A stretch of 5,293 nt of DNA from DASRSS01 sp035656335 (GTDB lineage Bacteria > Actinomycetota > Actinomycetes > Mycobacteriales > Jatrophihabitantaceae): positions 1 through 5,293 of the forward strand of contig DASRSS010000153.1 of the NCBI GenBank assembly GCA_035656335.1. The letters are read 5' to 3'. The notes below the pieces were generated by a model, which worked only from the letters and a program-made list of their open reading frames with translations, had not been told where the DNA came from and did no database searches. Of this stretch, positions 1 to 5,293 are shown in pieces. The first letter of the stretch is position 1, and the number at the start of each line of letters is the position of its first letter. Position numbers and translations under genes: made by a program.

Positions 1-255
1 CCGCGCACCAACAGCGCGCGCTTTGCCGAAAGCCAGAGCACCAGCACCAGCACAAGCGCAGGCGTCGGCGCCACGAACTCGACGAGTCCGGACTTCGACG
101 CCCCGCCGCTGCCGCTGAACCTGCCGGCGGACGCCAACCACAACCCGATGCTCACCAAGCCGCTGCCCCGCGAGACCGACGAGCAGCGCGCGGCCCGCGC
201 CCGCATCCCCACCTGGGACGACATCATGCTGGGCGTCCGCCGCAAGAGTGATTAG
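1..255 (+). CDS. sepH: SepH-like septation protein, C-terminal end (partial, starts before the window)
   Basis: The frame is open from the first base and ends at TAG 253-255, giving the last 84 residues; the start lies outside the window. Seen: a Ser/Thr-rich low-complexity stretch (about residues 11-19 of the fragment, alternating Ser and Thr), a Pro/Asn-rich linker, then a conserved-looking tail with the core IPTWDDIMLGVRR directly before the stop. Known: SepH (DUF3071 family) of Actinobacteria has an N-terminal DUF3071/helix-turn-helix region, a long disordered middle and a short conserved C-terminal motif of the form P-S/T-W-D-[DE]-I; it binds FtsZ and stimulates its assembly at division sites. 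Inference: the tail match and the disordered linker make this the end of sepH. The diagnostic DUF3071 domain is not in view, so the call rests on a short motif. The next gene begins 80 bp later and is probably a separate transcription unit. Confidence 0.72.
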   Translation, partial: PRTNSARFAESQSTSTSTSAGVGATNSTSPDFDAPPLPLNLPADANHNPMLTKPLPRETDEQRAARARIPTWDDIMLGVRRKSD

Positions 256-267
256 GCGGAAGAAGTC

Positions 268-282
268 CGGCCGGTTCGGCCG
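268..282 (+). terminator. Small GC hairpin after sepH, weak terminator candidate
   Basis: CGGCCG (268-273) and CGGCCG (277-282) can pair as a 6-bp all-GC stem around a 3-base loop, 12 bases after the sepH stop. No T-run follows, so it is not a classic intrinsic terminator, although high-GC actinomycetes often have stems without T-runs. A second, mutually exclusive stem (TTCGG 275-279 with CCGAA 287-291) overlaps it. Short GC stems arise easily by chance at this base composition. Confidence 0.3.
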
Positions 283-316
283 CTGACCGAAAATCGTTCG
301 CCCGTTGTCCGACGTG

Positions 317-329
317 CGACGTACCGTCG
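317..329 (+). promoter_or_regulatory. Short palindrome covering a possible -10 element before the ABC exporter
   Basis: The arms CGACG (317-321) and CGTCG (325-329) form a perfect inverted repeat around TAC. The hexamer TACCGT (322-327) inside it fits the actinobacterial -10 pattern TANNNT. It would place the transcript start near 334-336, at or beside the GTG start codon, consistent with a leaderless mRNA; no Shine-Dalgarno sequence precedes that GTG. CGACGT also occurs twice in tandem (310-315 and 317-322). I see no convincing -35 hexamer at the right distance. A repressor site overlapping the promoter is possible but unproven. Confidence 0.22.
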
Positions 330-335
330 ATCATC

Positions 336-2129
336 GTGACCCAGGCCGCTCAACCCGAACCGTCCGGGCGGCCGCACGAAGGTTCGACCGCCGGCTCGAC
401 CACGTCCCTGCTCCGACTGCGCCGGTGGATCCGTCCACACCGCGCGGCGATCACGATCATGGTGCTGACCGCGTGCGGCGCGATGATCGCGCAATCGCTG
501 GTGCCGCTCGTGATCGGACGCGTGGTCGATGGCCCGATCCGGCACCACGACGCGTCCGGCGTGTGGCGGCTGTCCCTGCTCGCGCTCGCCCTGGGCGTGG
601 CCGAGGCCGTGCTGTTCTTCGCGCGCCGGTACGCGATGGCCAGCGCGGCGACCAGCCTGGAGACGGACGTGCGCCGCGACGTGTTCGCGCACGTGCAGCG
701 GCTGCAGGTCGCGTTCCACGATCAGTGGCCGTCCGGGCAGCTGCTCTCGCGGCTGACCACGGACCTGTCCACGCTGCGCCGGTTCGTCGGCTTCGGCTTC
801 GTGTTCCTGATCGCCAACTCGGCGACGGTGGTCGTCGTCCTCGTGCTGCTGGTGCACATCCAGGTGTGGCTGGGGCTGTTCGTGCTGGTCGCGATGACGC
901 CGCTCGCGGTGATCACGCGCCGCTTCGAGCTGCGCTACAGCCGCGACTCGCGCCGCGCGCAGGACCTCACCGGTGACCTGGCGACGGCGGTCGAGGAATC
1001 CGCGCTCGGCATCCGGGTGATCAAGTCGTTCGGCCGCCGACCGCAGATGCTCGCGTCGTTCACCGGGCACGCCGAGCGGCTGCGCGGCGCCGAGCTGGTC
1101 AAGCTGCGCACGCTCGGCTGGTTCTGGGCGGTGCTCGAGGGCCTGCCGCAGCTGATCCTCGCCGGCGTCGCGTGGGGTGGCGTGGTCGCGGTCGCCCACC
1201 ACGCGATGACGCTCGGCCAGCTGGTCGCGTTCCTCACGCTGTACCTGCGGTTGGTGTGGCCGATCGTCTCGCTCGGCTGGCTGCTGGCGCTGATGCAGGA
1301 GGCGGCGACCGCGGCCGGCCGGCTGTTCGAGGTGCTCGACACCGAGCCGACGATCCTGGACGCGCCGCGCCCGATGACCGCGGGCACGCCGGCGGACGTC
1401 CGCTTCGACGGTGTGCGGTTCCGCTATCCCGGCAGCGCGACGGACGTGCTGCGCGACCTGCAGCTGCACATCCGGGCCGGCGAGACGATGGCGCTGGTCG
1501 GCTCGGTCGGCTGCGGCAAGACCACGGTCACCGCGCTCGTCCCGCGGCTGTACGACGTGACCGCGGGCCGGGTGTCGGTCGGCGGTGTGGACGTGCGGCG
1601 GCTGTCGCTGGACGAGCTGCGCGGCACGGTCGCGACCGCGTTCGAGGACTCGACGCTGTTCTCGGCCAGCGTGCGCGAGAACCTCACGCTGGGCCGTCCG
1701 GGGATCACCGATGAGGACGTCGCGCAGGCGCTGGACGTCGCGCAGGCGGGCTTCGTGTACGACCTGCCCGACGGGCTGGAGACGCGCATCGGCGAGCAGG
1801 GACTGTCGCGGTCCGGCGGGCAGCGGCAGCGGCTCGCGCTCGCCCGGGCCGTGGTGGGGCGTCCGCAGGTGCTCGTGCTGGACGACCCGCTGTCCGCCCT
1901 GGACGTGCACACCGAGACGCAGGTGGAGCACGCGCTGCGCCGGGTGCTGGCGACGACGACTGCGCTCGTGGTCGCGCACCGGCCGTCCACCGTGCAGCTG
2001 GCCGACCGGGTCGCGCTGCTCGAGGACGGCGCGATCACGGCCGTCGGCACGCACGAGGAACTGCTCGCGACCGTGCCCGAGTACCGCGAGCTGATGTCCG
2101 CCGCGCCCGAACTGGAGGCCACCGGATGA
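336..2129 (+). CDS. ABC exporter half-transporter, degenerate ATPase subunit (subunit 1 of a heterodimer)
   Basis: 597 residues, the usual size for a membrane-domain plus ATPase-domain exporter subunit. Residues 1-36 are a cytosolic N-terminus; about six membrane helices follow (roughly 37-60, 76-98, 150-172, 173-194, 257-288, 293-320), with the SGQLLSRL segment typical of exporter intracellular loops at 133-140. The ATPase domain (about 350-597) has A-loop Tyr364, Walker A GSVGCGKTT (389-397), signature RSGGQ (492-496), Walker B ending LVLDD (513-517), D-loop SALD and switch His548. Two catalytic positions deviate: the Walker B glutamate is Asp517, and the Q-loop glutamine is Glu437 (AFED). 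Known: in heterodimeric exporters one subunit carries such a degenerate site. Inference: this is the non-catalytic partner of the next gene, acting in the cytoplasmic membrane as a drug or lipid-type exporter of unknown substrate. GTG 336 is chosen because no in-frame start lies upstream within the gap; it has no ribosome binding site. The stop overlaps the next start by 4 bp. Confidence 0.93.
   Translation: MTQAAQPEPSGRPHEGSTAGSTTSLLRLRRWIRPHRAAITIMVLTACGAMIAQSLVPLVIGRVVDGPIRHHDASGVWRLSLLALALGVAEAVLFFARRYAMASAATSLETDVRRDVFAHVQRLQVAFHDQWPSGQLLSRLTTDLSTLRRFVGFGFVFLIANSATVVVVLVLLVHIQVWLGLFVLVAMTPLAVITRRFELRYSRDSRRAQDLTGDLATAVEESALGIRVIKSFGRRPQMLASFTGHAERLRGAELVKLRTLGWFWAVLEGLPQLILAGVAWGGVVAVAHHAMTLGQLVAFLTLYLRLVWPIVSLGWLLALMQEAATAAGRLFEVLDTEPTILDAPRPMTAGTPADVRFDGVRFRYPGSATDVLRDLQLHIRAGETMALVGSVGCGKTTVTALVPRLYDVTAGRVSVGGVDVRRLSLDELRGTVATAFEDSTLFSASVRENLTLGRPGITDEDVAQALDVAQAGFVYDLPDGLETRIGEQGLSRSGGQRQRLALARAVVGRPQVLVLDDPLSALDVHTETQVEHALRRVLATTTALVVAHRPSTVQLADRVALLEDGAITAVGTHEELLATVPEYRELMSAAPELEATG
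2114..2118 (+). promoter_or_regulatory. Ribosome binding site GGAGG for the second exporter gene
   Basis: GGAGG lies 7 bases before ATG 2126, inside the last codons of the first exporter gene. It fixes the start of the second subunit at 2126 and, with the ATGA overlap, points to coupled translation and matched amounts of the two subunits. It is the only strong Shine-Dalgarno sequence I see at a gene start in this window. Confidence 0.8.
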
Positions 2130-3910
2130 CCGCGCCGGAACCGGAGCTGCAGACCGGCGAGCGCAGGATGTTGGCGCGGGCGCTGCTGGCCGACCTGGTC
2201 CGTCCGCACCGCCGGGCGATCGCCGTCGTGCTGCTCATCGTGCTCGTCCAGGTGGCGGCGACGATGGCCGAGCCGTGGTTGATCGGGATCGCGATCGACA
2301 CGTCGGTGCCGCACGCGCTGCGCGGCAACTACGGCTCGCTCGCCGCGGTGACGATCGCGCTCGCGGTGTCCGCGGCGCTGTCCGGGCTGCTGCGCTCGGT
2401 GTTCGTGATCCGCAGCGGCGCGATCGGCCAGGCCGTGCTGTTCGACCTGCGCCGCCGCGCCTTCGATCACACCCAGGCGCTGTCGGTCTCGTTCCATGAG
2501 CGGTTCACGTCCGGCCGGGTGATCTCGCGGCTGACGTCCGACGTCGACACGCTCACCGAGTTGCTCGACTCCGGCCTGGACGGGTTGCTGACGGCCGTCT
2601 TCAACATCGTGGCGATCTGCGTGCTGCTGTACTTCTTGGACGTCCCGCTCGCGCTCATCGCCACCGCCTCGCTGATCCCGGTGTGGCTGCTGTACCGCTG
2701 GTTCTCCGGGCGCGCGCAGGTCGCGTTCCGGCGCACCCGCGAGAGCGTCGCGGCGCTGATCGTGAACATCGTCGAGACGTTCAACGGGATCCGCGCGGTG
2801 CAGGCGTTCCGCCGCGAGGACCGCAACGACGCCACGTTCGCGGCGCTCAACGAGGACTACCGGGACGCGAACAAGAACACCTTCAAGCTGCACGCCGTGT
2901 TCATCCCGGGCACCACGTTGATCGGCAACCTGGCGCAGGTCGTCGTGCTCCTCGTCGGCGGCTACCGCGTGGCTCAGGGCGGACTCGACCTCGGCGTGCT
3001 GACCGCGTTCATGCTCTACCTCTGGAAGTTCTACGACCCGATGGAGGACGTCGCCGTCTTCTACAACTCGTTCCAGTCGGCGACGGCGGCGCTGGAGAAG
3101 ATCGCGGCCGTGCTCGCCGAGCGGCCGTCCGTCCCGGAGCCGGTGACGCCCGTCCGGATGCCCGCTCCGGTGCGCGGTGCCGTGGACTTCGACGAGGTCG
3201 AGTTCGGCTACCTCGCGGACCGTCCGGTGCTCCCGGCGCTGGACCTGCACGTGCCGGCCGGCCAGACCGTCGCGCTCGTCGGCGCGACTGGCGCCGGCAA
3301 GACCACGATCGCCAAGCTGATCGCGCGGTTCTACGACCCGACCGCCGGCGCGGTGCGACTGGACCGCGTCGACCTGCGCGACATCGCCGAGCCCGAGCTG
3401 CGCCGCGCCGTCGTCATGATCACGCAGGACGGCTTCCTGTTCTCCGGTTCGGTGGCCGACAACATCGGCTTCGGCAAGGTGGACGCGTCCCGCGCCGAGA
3501 TCGAGGCCGCCGCGCGGGCCGTCGGCGCGCACGGGTTCATCAGCGCACTGCCGGACGGCTACGACACCGACGTGCGCAAGCGCGGCGGGCGGCTGTCGGC
3601 CGGGCAGCGGCAGCTGGTCGCGTTCGCCCGCGCGTTCCTCGCCGACCCCGCGGTGCTGATCCTGGACGAAGCCACCTCGTCGCTGGACGTGCCGTCCGAG
3701 CGGGCCGTGCAGCGCGCGCTGCGCACCGTGCTCGCCTCCCGGACCGCGCTGATCATCGCGCACCGGCTCTCGACCGTGGAGATCGCCGATCGGGTGCTCG
3801 TGCTCGAGGCCGGCCGCGTGGTCGAGGACGGAACTCCCAGCGAGCTGATCGCGACCGCGGGCGGCCACTTCGCCGAGCTGCACACCTCCTGGCGTGACTC
3901 TGTCGCTTAG
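2126..3910 (+). CDS. ABC exporter half-transporter, catalytic ATPase subunit (subunit 2 of a heterodimer)
   Basis: 594 residues with the same plan as its neighbour: a short cytosolic N-terminus, about six membrane helices (roughly 30-56, 71-96, 152-172, 173-192, 256-282, 285-312), the loop motif SGRVISRL at 129-136, then an ATPase domain from about 350. Motifs are complete: A-loop Tyr362, Walker A GATGAGKTT (386-394), Q-loop Gln434 (ITQD), signature LSAGQ (490-494), Walker B LILDE with catalytic Glu515, D-loop SSLD and switch His546. The segment before the signature reads VRKRGGR in place of the common VGERG. Inference: this subunit supplies the active Walker A/B site, which pairs with the RSGGQ signature of the first subunit; its own LSAGQ faces the degenerate site. 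It overlaps the upstream gene by ATGA with a good ribosome binding site, so the two are surely one operon. Export direction and substrate cannot be read from the sequence. The TAG stop at 3908-3910 is followed after 17 bp by a dehydrogenase gene. Confidence 0.94.
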   Translation: MTAPEPELQTGERRMLARALLADLVRPHRRAIAVVLLIVLVQVAATMAEPWLIGIAIDTSVPHALRGNYGSLAAVTIALAVSAALSGLLRSVFVIRSGAIGQAVLFDLRRRAFDHTQALSVSFHERFTSGRVISRLTSDVDTLTELLDSGLDGLLTAVFNIVAICVLLYFLDVPLALIATASLIPVWLLYRWFSGRAQVAFRRTRESVAALIVNIVETFNGIRAVQAFRREDRNDATFAALNEDYRDANKNTFKLHAVFIPGTTLIGNLAQVVVLLVGGYRVAQGGLDLGVLTAFMLYLWKFYDPMEDVAVFYNSFQSATAALEKIAAVLAERPSVPEPVTPVRMPAPVRGAVDFDEVEFGYLADRPVLPALDLHVPAGQTVALVGATGAGKTTIAKLIARFYDPTAGAVRLDRVDLRDIAEPELRRAVVMITQDGFLFSGSVADNIGFGKVDASRAEIEAAARAVGAHGFISALPDGYDTDVRKRGGRLSAGQRQLVAFARAFLADPAVLILDEATSSLDVPSERAVQRALRTVLASRTALIIAHRLSTVEIADRVLVLEAGRVVEDGTPSELIATAGGHFAELHTSWRDSVA

Positions 3911-3927
3911 TGGGGCATACCGCTGAT

Positions 3928-4812
3928 ATGGCGGTGGTGGCGGTGATCGGGGTGGGCCGGGTCGGGCTCGCGGTGGTGGAACGGCTGGTGGCGGCCGGTC
4001 ATCCGGTGCGCGCCTGCGATGTGCGCGCCGAGGTCGCGGCGCAGCTGCCGGCTGGGGCCGAGTTCGTCGGCGATCCGCTGCACGCGGTCAGCGGCGCCGA
4101 CGCGGTGCTGACCGTGCTGCCGGGCAGTCCCGAACTGCGCGCGCTGATGCTCGCGGACGGCCTGCTCGCGCGGCTGCGTCCCGGCACGGTGTGGATCGAC
4201 CTGACGAGCGCGGCTCCCGACCTCGCGGCCGAACTCGCCACCGCCGCGCGCGAGTGCCAGGTGGGTTACCTGGACGCCCCGCTGGGCGGCGGGCCCGACG
4301 CCGTGCGCGCCAGAAACGCCGCGCTGTACGTGGGCGGCGACGCGGCGCAGCTGGACCGGTGGCGTCCGTTGCTCGGCGCGTTCGCCGCGCGCCTCGAGCA
4401 CGTCGGGCCGAACGGCGCGGGCGTGCTGACCAAGCTGCTGATCAACGCGCTGTGGTTCGGGCAGGCGCTCGCGACCGGCGAGGCGCTGCTGATCGCGCGC
4501 GGCGCCGACCTCGACCTGGCGCGGTTCGCCGGCGCGCTGCGGGGCAGCGCCGTCGCGAGCGAGTTTCTGGACGCCTACCTGCCCCGGCTGCTGGCCGGGG
4601 ACCATGTTCCGTCCTTCGGTCTGGACCGGTGCGTCGAGGAGCTGGACTCGCTCGAGCGGCTGGCCGGTTCGCTCGGGCTGCCGGCCGAAATGATCGCGCT
4701 CGTTGCCCGCATCCACCGCGAGGCGCTCGCGCGGTTCGGGCCCGTCGACGGCGAGTTGCTCGGCGTCGCCCACCTCGCGTCCGCAGCCGGCATCCCCATC
4801 CGCACCGCCTAG
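3928..4812 (+). CDS. NAD(P)-dependent dehydrogenase, beta-hydroxyacid / 3-hydroxyisobutyrate dehydrogenase family
   Basis: 294 residues from ATG 3928, normal for the family. The N-terminal Rossmann fold starts at once with VAVIGVGRVG (glycines 8, 10, 13); Asp31 ends the second strand, which usually favours NAD over NADP. Further family landmarks are IDLTSAAP (90-97), the substrate-loop equivalent DAPLGGG (116-122, usually DAPVSGG), and the catalytic helix with Lys169 and Asn173. The C-terminal half is the all-helical substrate and dimer domain. The usual Lys-Asp pair after F-x-L-D (F230 onward) is replaced by Glu237-Glu238. Known: family members oxidise beta-hydroxyacids or reduce semialdehydes; retained Lys169 argues against an imine reductase. 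The substrate here is not known. An alternative GTG at 3910 overlaps the upstream stop and adds six residues, but ATG 3928 fits the Rossmann strand better. GGGG at 3912-3915 is a distant, weak ribosome site. It is probably cotranscribed with the exporter genes. Confidence 0.87.
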   Translation: MAVVAVIGVGRVGLAVVERLVAAGHPVRACDVRAEVAAQLPAGAEFVGDPLHAVSGADAVLTVLPGSPELRALMLADGLLARLRPGTVWIDLTSAAPDLAAELATAARECQVGYLDAPLGGGPDAVRARNAALYVGGDAAQLDRWRPLLGAFAARLEHVGPNGAGVLTKLLINALWFGQALATGEALLIARGADLDLARFAGALRGSAVASEFLDAYLPRLLAGDHVPSFGLDRCVEELDSLERLAGSLGLPAEMIALVARIHREALARFGPVDGELLGVAHLASAAGIPIRTA

Positions 4813-4815
4813 GCT
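4810..4815 (+). promoter_or_regulatory. -10 hexamer TAGGCT for a leaderless VOC gene transcript
   Basis: TAGGCT fits the actinobacterial TANNNT -10 pattern and ends 6 bases before ATG 4822, so a transcript would begin on the start codon itself. The first three bases are also the stop codon of the dehydrogenase gene. There is no Shine-Dalgarno sequence before ATG 4822, which supports a leaderless start. No clear -35 box is visible about 17-18 bases upstream. Confidence 0.5.
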
Positions 4816-4821
4816 CGCCGG

Positions 4822-5229
4822 ATGCACCTTGAGCTGGTGGCGCTGATCGTCGACGACTACGACCGCGCGATCTCGTTCTTCGTCGGCGTGCTCGGCTTCG
4901 AACTCGTCGAGGACTCGCCGTCCACCACGAACGACGGGCGTCCGAAGCGGTGGGTGGTGGTCCGCCCGCCGGGCGCGGCCACGGGCCTGTTGCTGGCGCA
5001 GGCGGCCGGTCCCGTCCAGCGGGCGGCCGTCGGTAACCAGATGGCCGGGCGGGTCGGCTTCTTCCTGCGCGTGGACGACTTCGACAGCGCGCACCGGCGG
5101 CTCCGCGCGGCCGGCGTCGAGTTCGTCACCGAGCCCCGCGACGAGCCGTACGGCCGGGTCGCGGTCTTCGTGGACATCGTCGGCAACCGCTGGGACCTAC
5201 TCGGCCCGCGCGCCGACTCCTCCCGCTGA
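4822..5229 (+). CDS. VOC family protein (glyoxalase / bleomycin-resistance / dioxygenase fold)
   Basis: 135 residues, the size of a single-chain two-module VOC protein. Module 1 (about 3-60) has the VDDYDRAISFF and LGFELVED signature of the first beta-alpha-beta unit; module 2 (about 76-127) has RVDDFDSAHRRLRAAGVEF, then EPYGRVAVFVD and GNRWDLL. Known: VOC enzymes usually bind a metal through His/Glu ligands on the sheet and act on lactoylglutathione-like adducts, catechols or antibiotics, or bind drugs without a metal. Here the usual first-strand His is absent, the module 2 opening strand also lacks one, and the final ligand position is Asp125 (RWDLL) rather than Glu. Inference: either a non-enzymatic binding protein or an enzyme with altered ligands; it resembles a common actinobacterial group annotated only as VOC family protein. 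The start is ATG 4822, 9 bp after the dehydrogenase stop. It may be transcribed with the upstream genes and from its own leaderless promoter. Confidence 0.85.
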   Translation: MHLELVALIVDDYDRAISFFVGVLGFELVEDSPSTTNDGRPKRWVVVRPPGAATGLLLAQAAGPVQRAAVGNQMAGRVGFFLRVDDFDSAHRRLRAAGVEFVTEPRDEPYGRVAVFVDIVGNRWDLLGPRADSSR

Positions 5230-5278
5230 TCAACGGCAGGTTGTGGCCGCCCCGGCGACCAGAAGGCGCTGTTGATCA
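5227..5278 (+). terminator. Inverted repeat after the VOC gene, possible (bidirectional) terminator
   Basis: TGATCAAC (5227-5234) is matched by its exact reverse complement GTTGATCA (5271-5278); counting three more bases on each inner side, 10 of 11 pairs hold. An inner stem, GGTTG (5239-5243) with CGACC (5256-5260), includes one G-T wobble and could stack within the large loop. The left arm starts on the TGA stop of the VOC gene. There is no T-run, and the 36-base span between the arms is large, so termination is plausible but not shown. TGATCA is itself a palindrome, so part of the match comes easily. Confidence 0.3.
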
Positions 5279-5293
5279 CGGGCGATTGCGCAG

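Noticed and set aside
305..334. TTGTCC (305-310) with GATCAT (329-334) as a conventional -35/-10 promoter
   Set aside because: The -10 match is poor and the start would fall inside the coding region just past GTG 336; TACCGT at 322-327 fits better.
252..2054. 600-codon open frame on the - strand opposite the first exporter gene
   Set aside because: Same composition artefact; no recognisable motif, and it is antisense to a gene with clear Walker and signature motifs.
1424..3883. Very long open frame on the - strand (819 codons) across both exporter genes
   Set aside because: At this GC content stop codons are rare in alternative frames. The translation is Arg/Gln/His/Asp-rich low-complexity with no domain, while the + strand in the same place carries full ABC exporter motifs.
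2683..3897. 404-codon + strand frame inside the second exporter gene
   Set aside because: Arg/Gly/Ala-rich out-of-frame translation without any family features; the in-frame protein is unambiguous.
3910..3927. GTG 3910 as the start of the dehydrogenase, overlapping the exporter stop
   Set aside because: It adds only six residues before the Rossmann strand and has no ribosome site; ATG 3928 gives the typical N-terminus. It cannot be fully excluded.
3907..5094. 395-codon - strand frame opposite the dehydrogenase and VOC genes
   Set aside because: It spans two well-recognised + strand genes and their junction, and its translation has no domain.
1..5293. Mobile element, CRISPR array, toxin-antitoxin or phage-defence system
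   Set aside because: I found no transposase or integrase motifs, spaced direct repeats, tRNA-like folds or small paired genes; every coding segment belongs to a common chromosomal family.

Overview
This is a very GC-rich stretch, with codon third positions almost all G or C, typical of a filamentous or related high-GC actinomycete. Three things support this. The left edge carries the C-terminus of a protein that looks like SepH, an FtsZ regulator known only from Actinobacteria. Two of the genes have starts without a Shine-Dalgarno sequence. Several motifs match actinobacterial versions of their families. Family or genus cannot be fixed from this window; an origin in or near Pseudonocardiales is only an impression.

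Layout, left to right, all coding on the + strand. (1) 1-255: the last 84 codons of a SepH-like gene, ending in the conserved tail. (2) 256-335: an 80-bp gap with a small GC hairpin and a short palindrome over a possible -10 element. (3) 336-2129 and 2126-3910: two half-size ABC exporter genes, each a membrane domain fused to an ATPase domain, joined by a 4-bp ATGA overlap. The first ATPase lacks the catalytic glutamate and the Q-loop glutamine; the second is intact. This is the pattern of an asymmetric heterodimeric exporter (BmrCD, LmrCD and TM287/288 are characterised examples). (4) 3928-4812: an NAD(P)-binding dehydrogenase of the beta-hydroxyacid / 3-hydroxyisobutyrate dehydrogenase family. 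(5) 4822-5229: a small VOC-fold (glyoxalase/dioxygenase superfamily) protein. (6) 5230-5293: a non-coding end with an inverted repeat that may be a terminator.

How they may work together: the two ABC subunits almost certainly form one transporter, but nothing shows its substrate. The dehydrogenase follows after 17 bp and the VOC gene after another 9 bp, so read-through from the exporter operon is likely. The VOC gene also has a well-placed -10 hexamer suggesting its own leaderless transcript. A shared role in removing a small toxic or metabolic compound is possible but is inference only. I see no mobile element, CRISPR array, tRNA or rRNA, and no clear evidence of an undescribed system; the window reads as ordinary chromosome with some regulatory and motif-level points worth checking.
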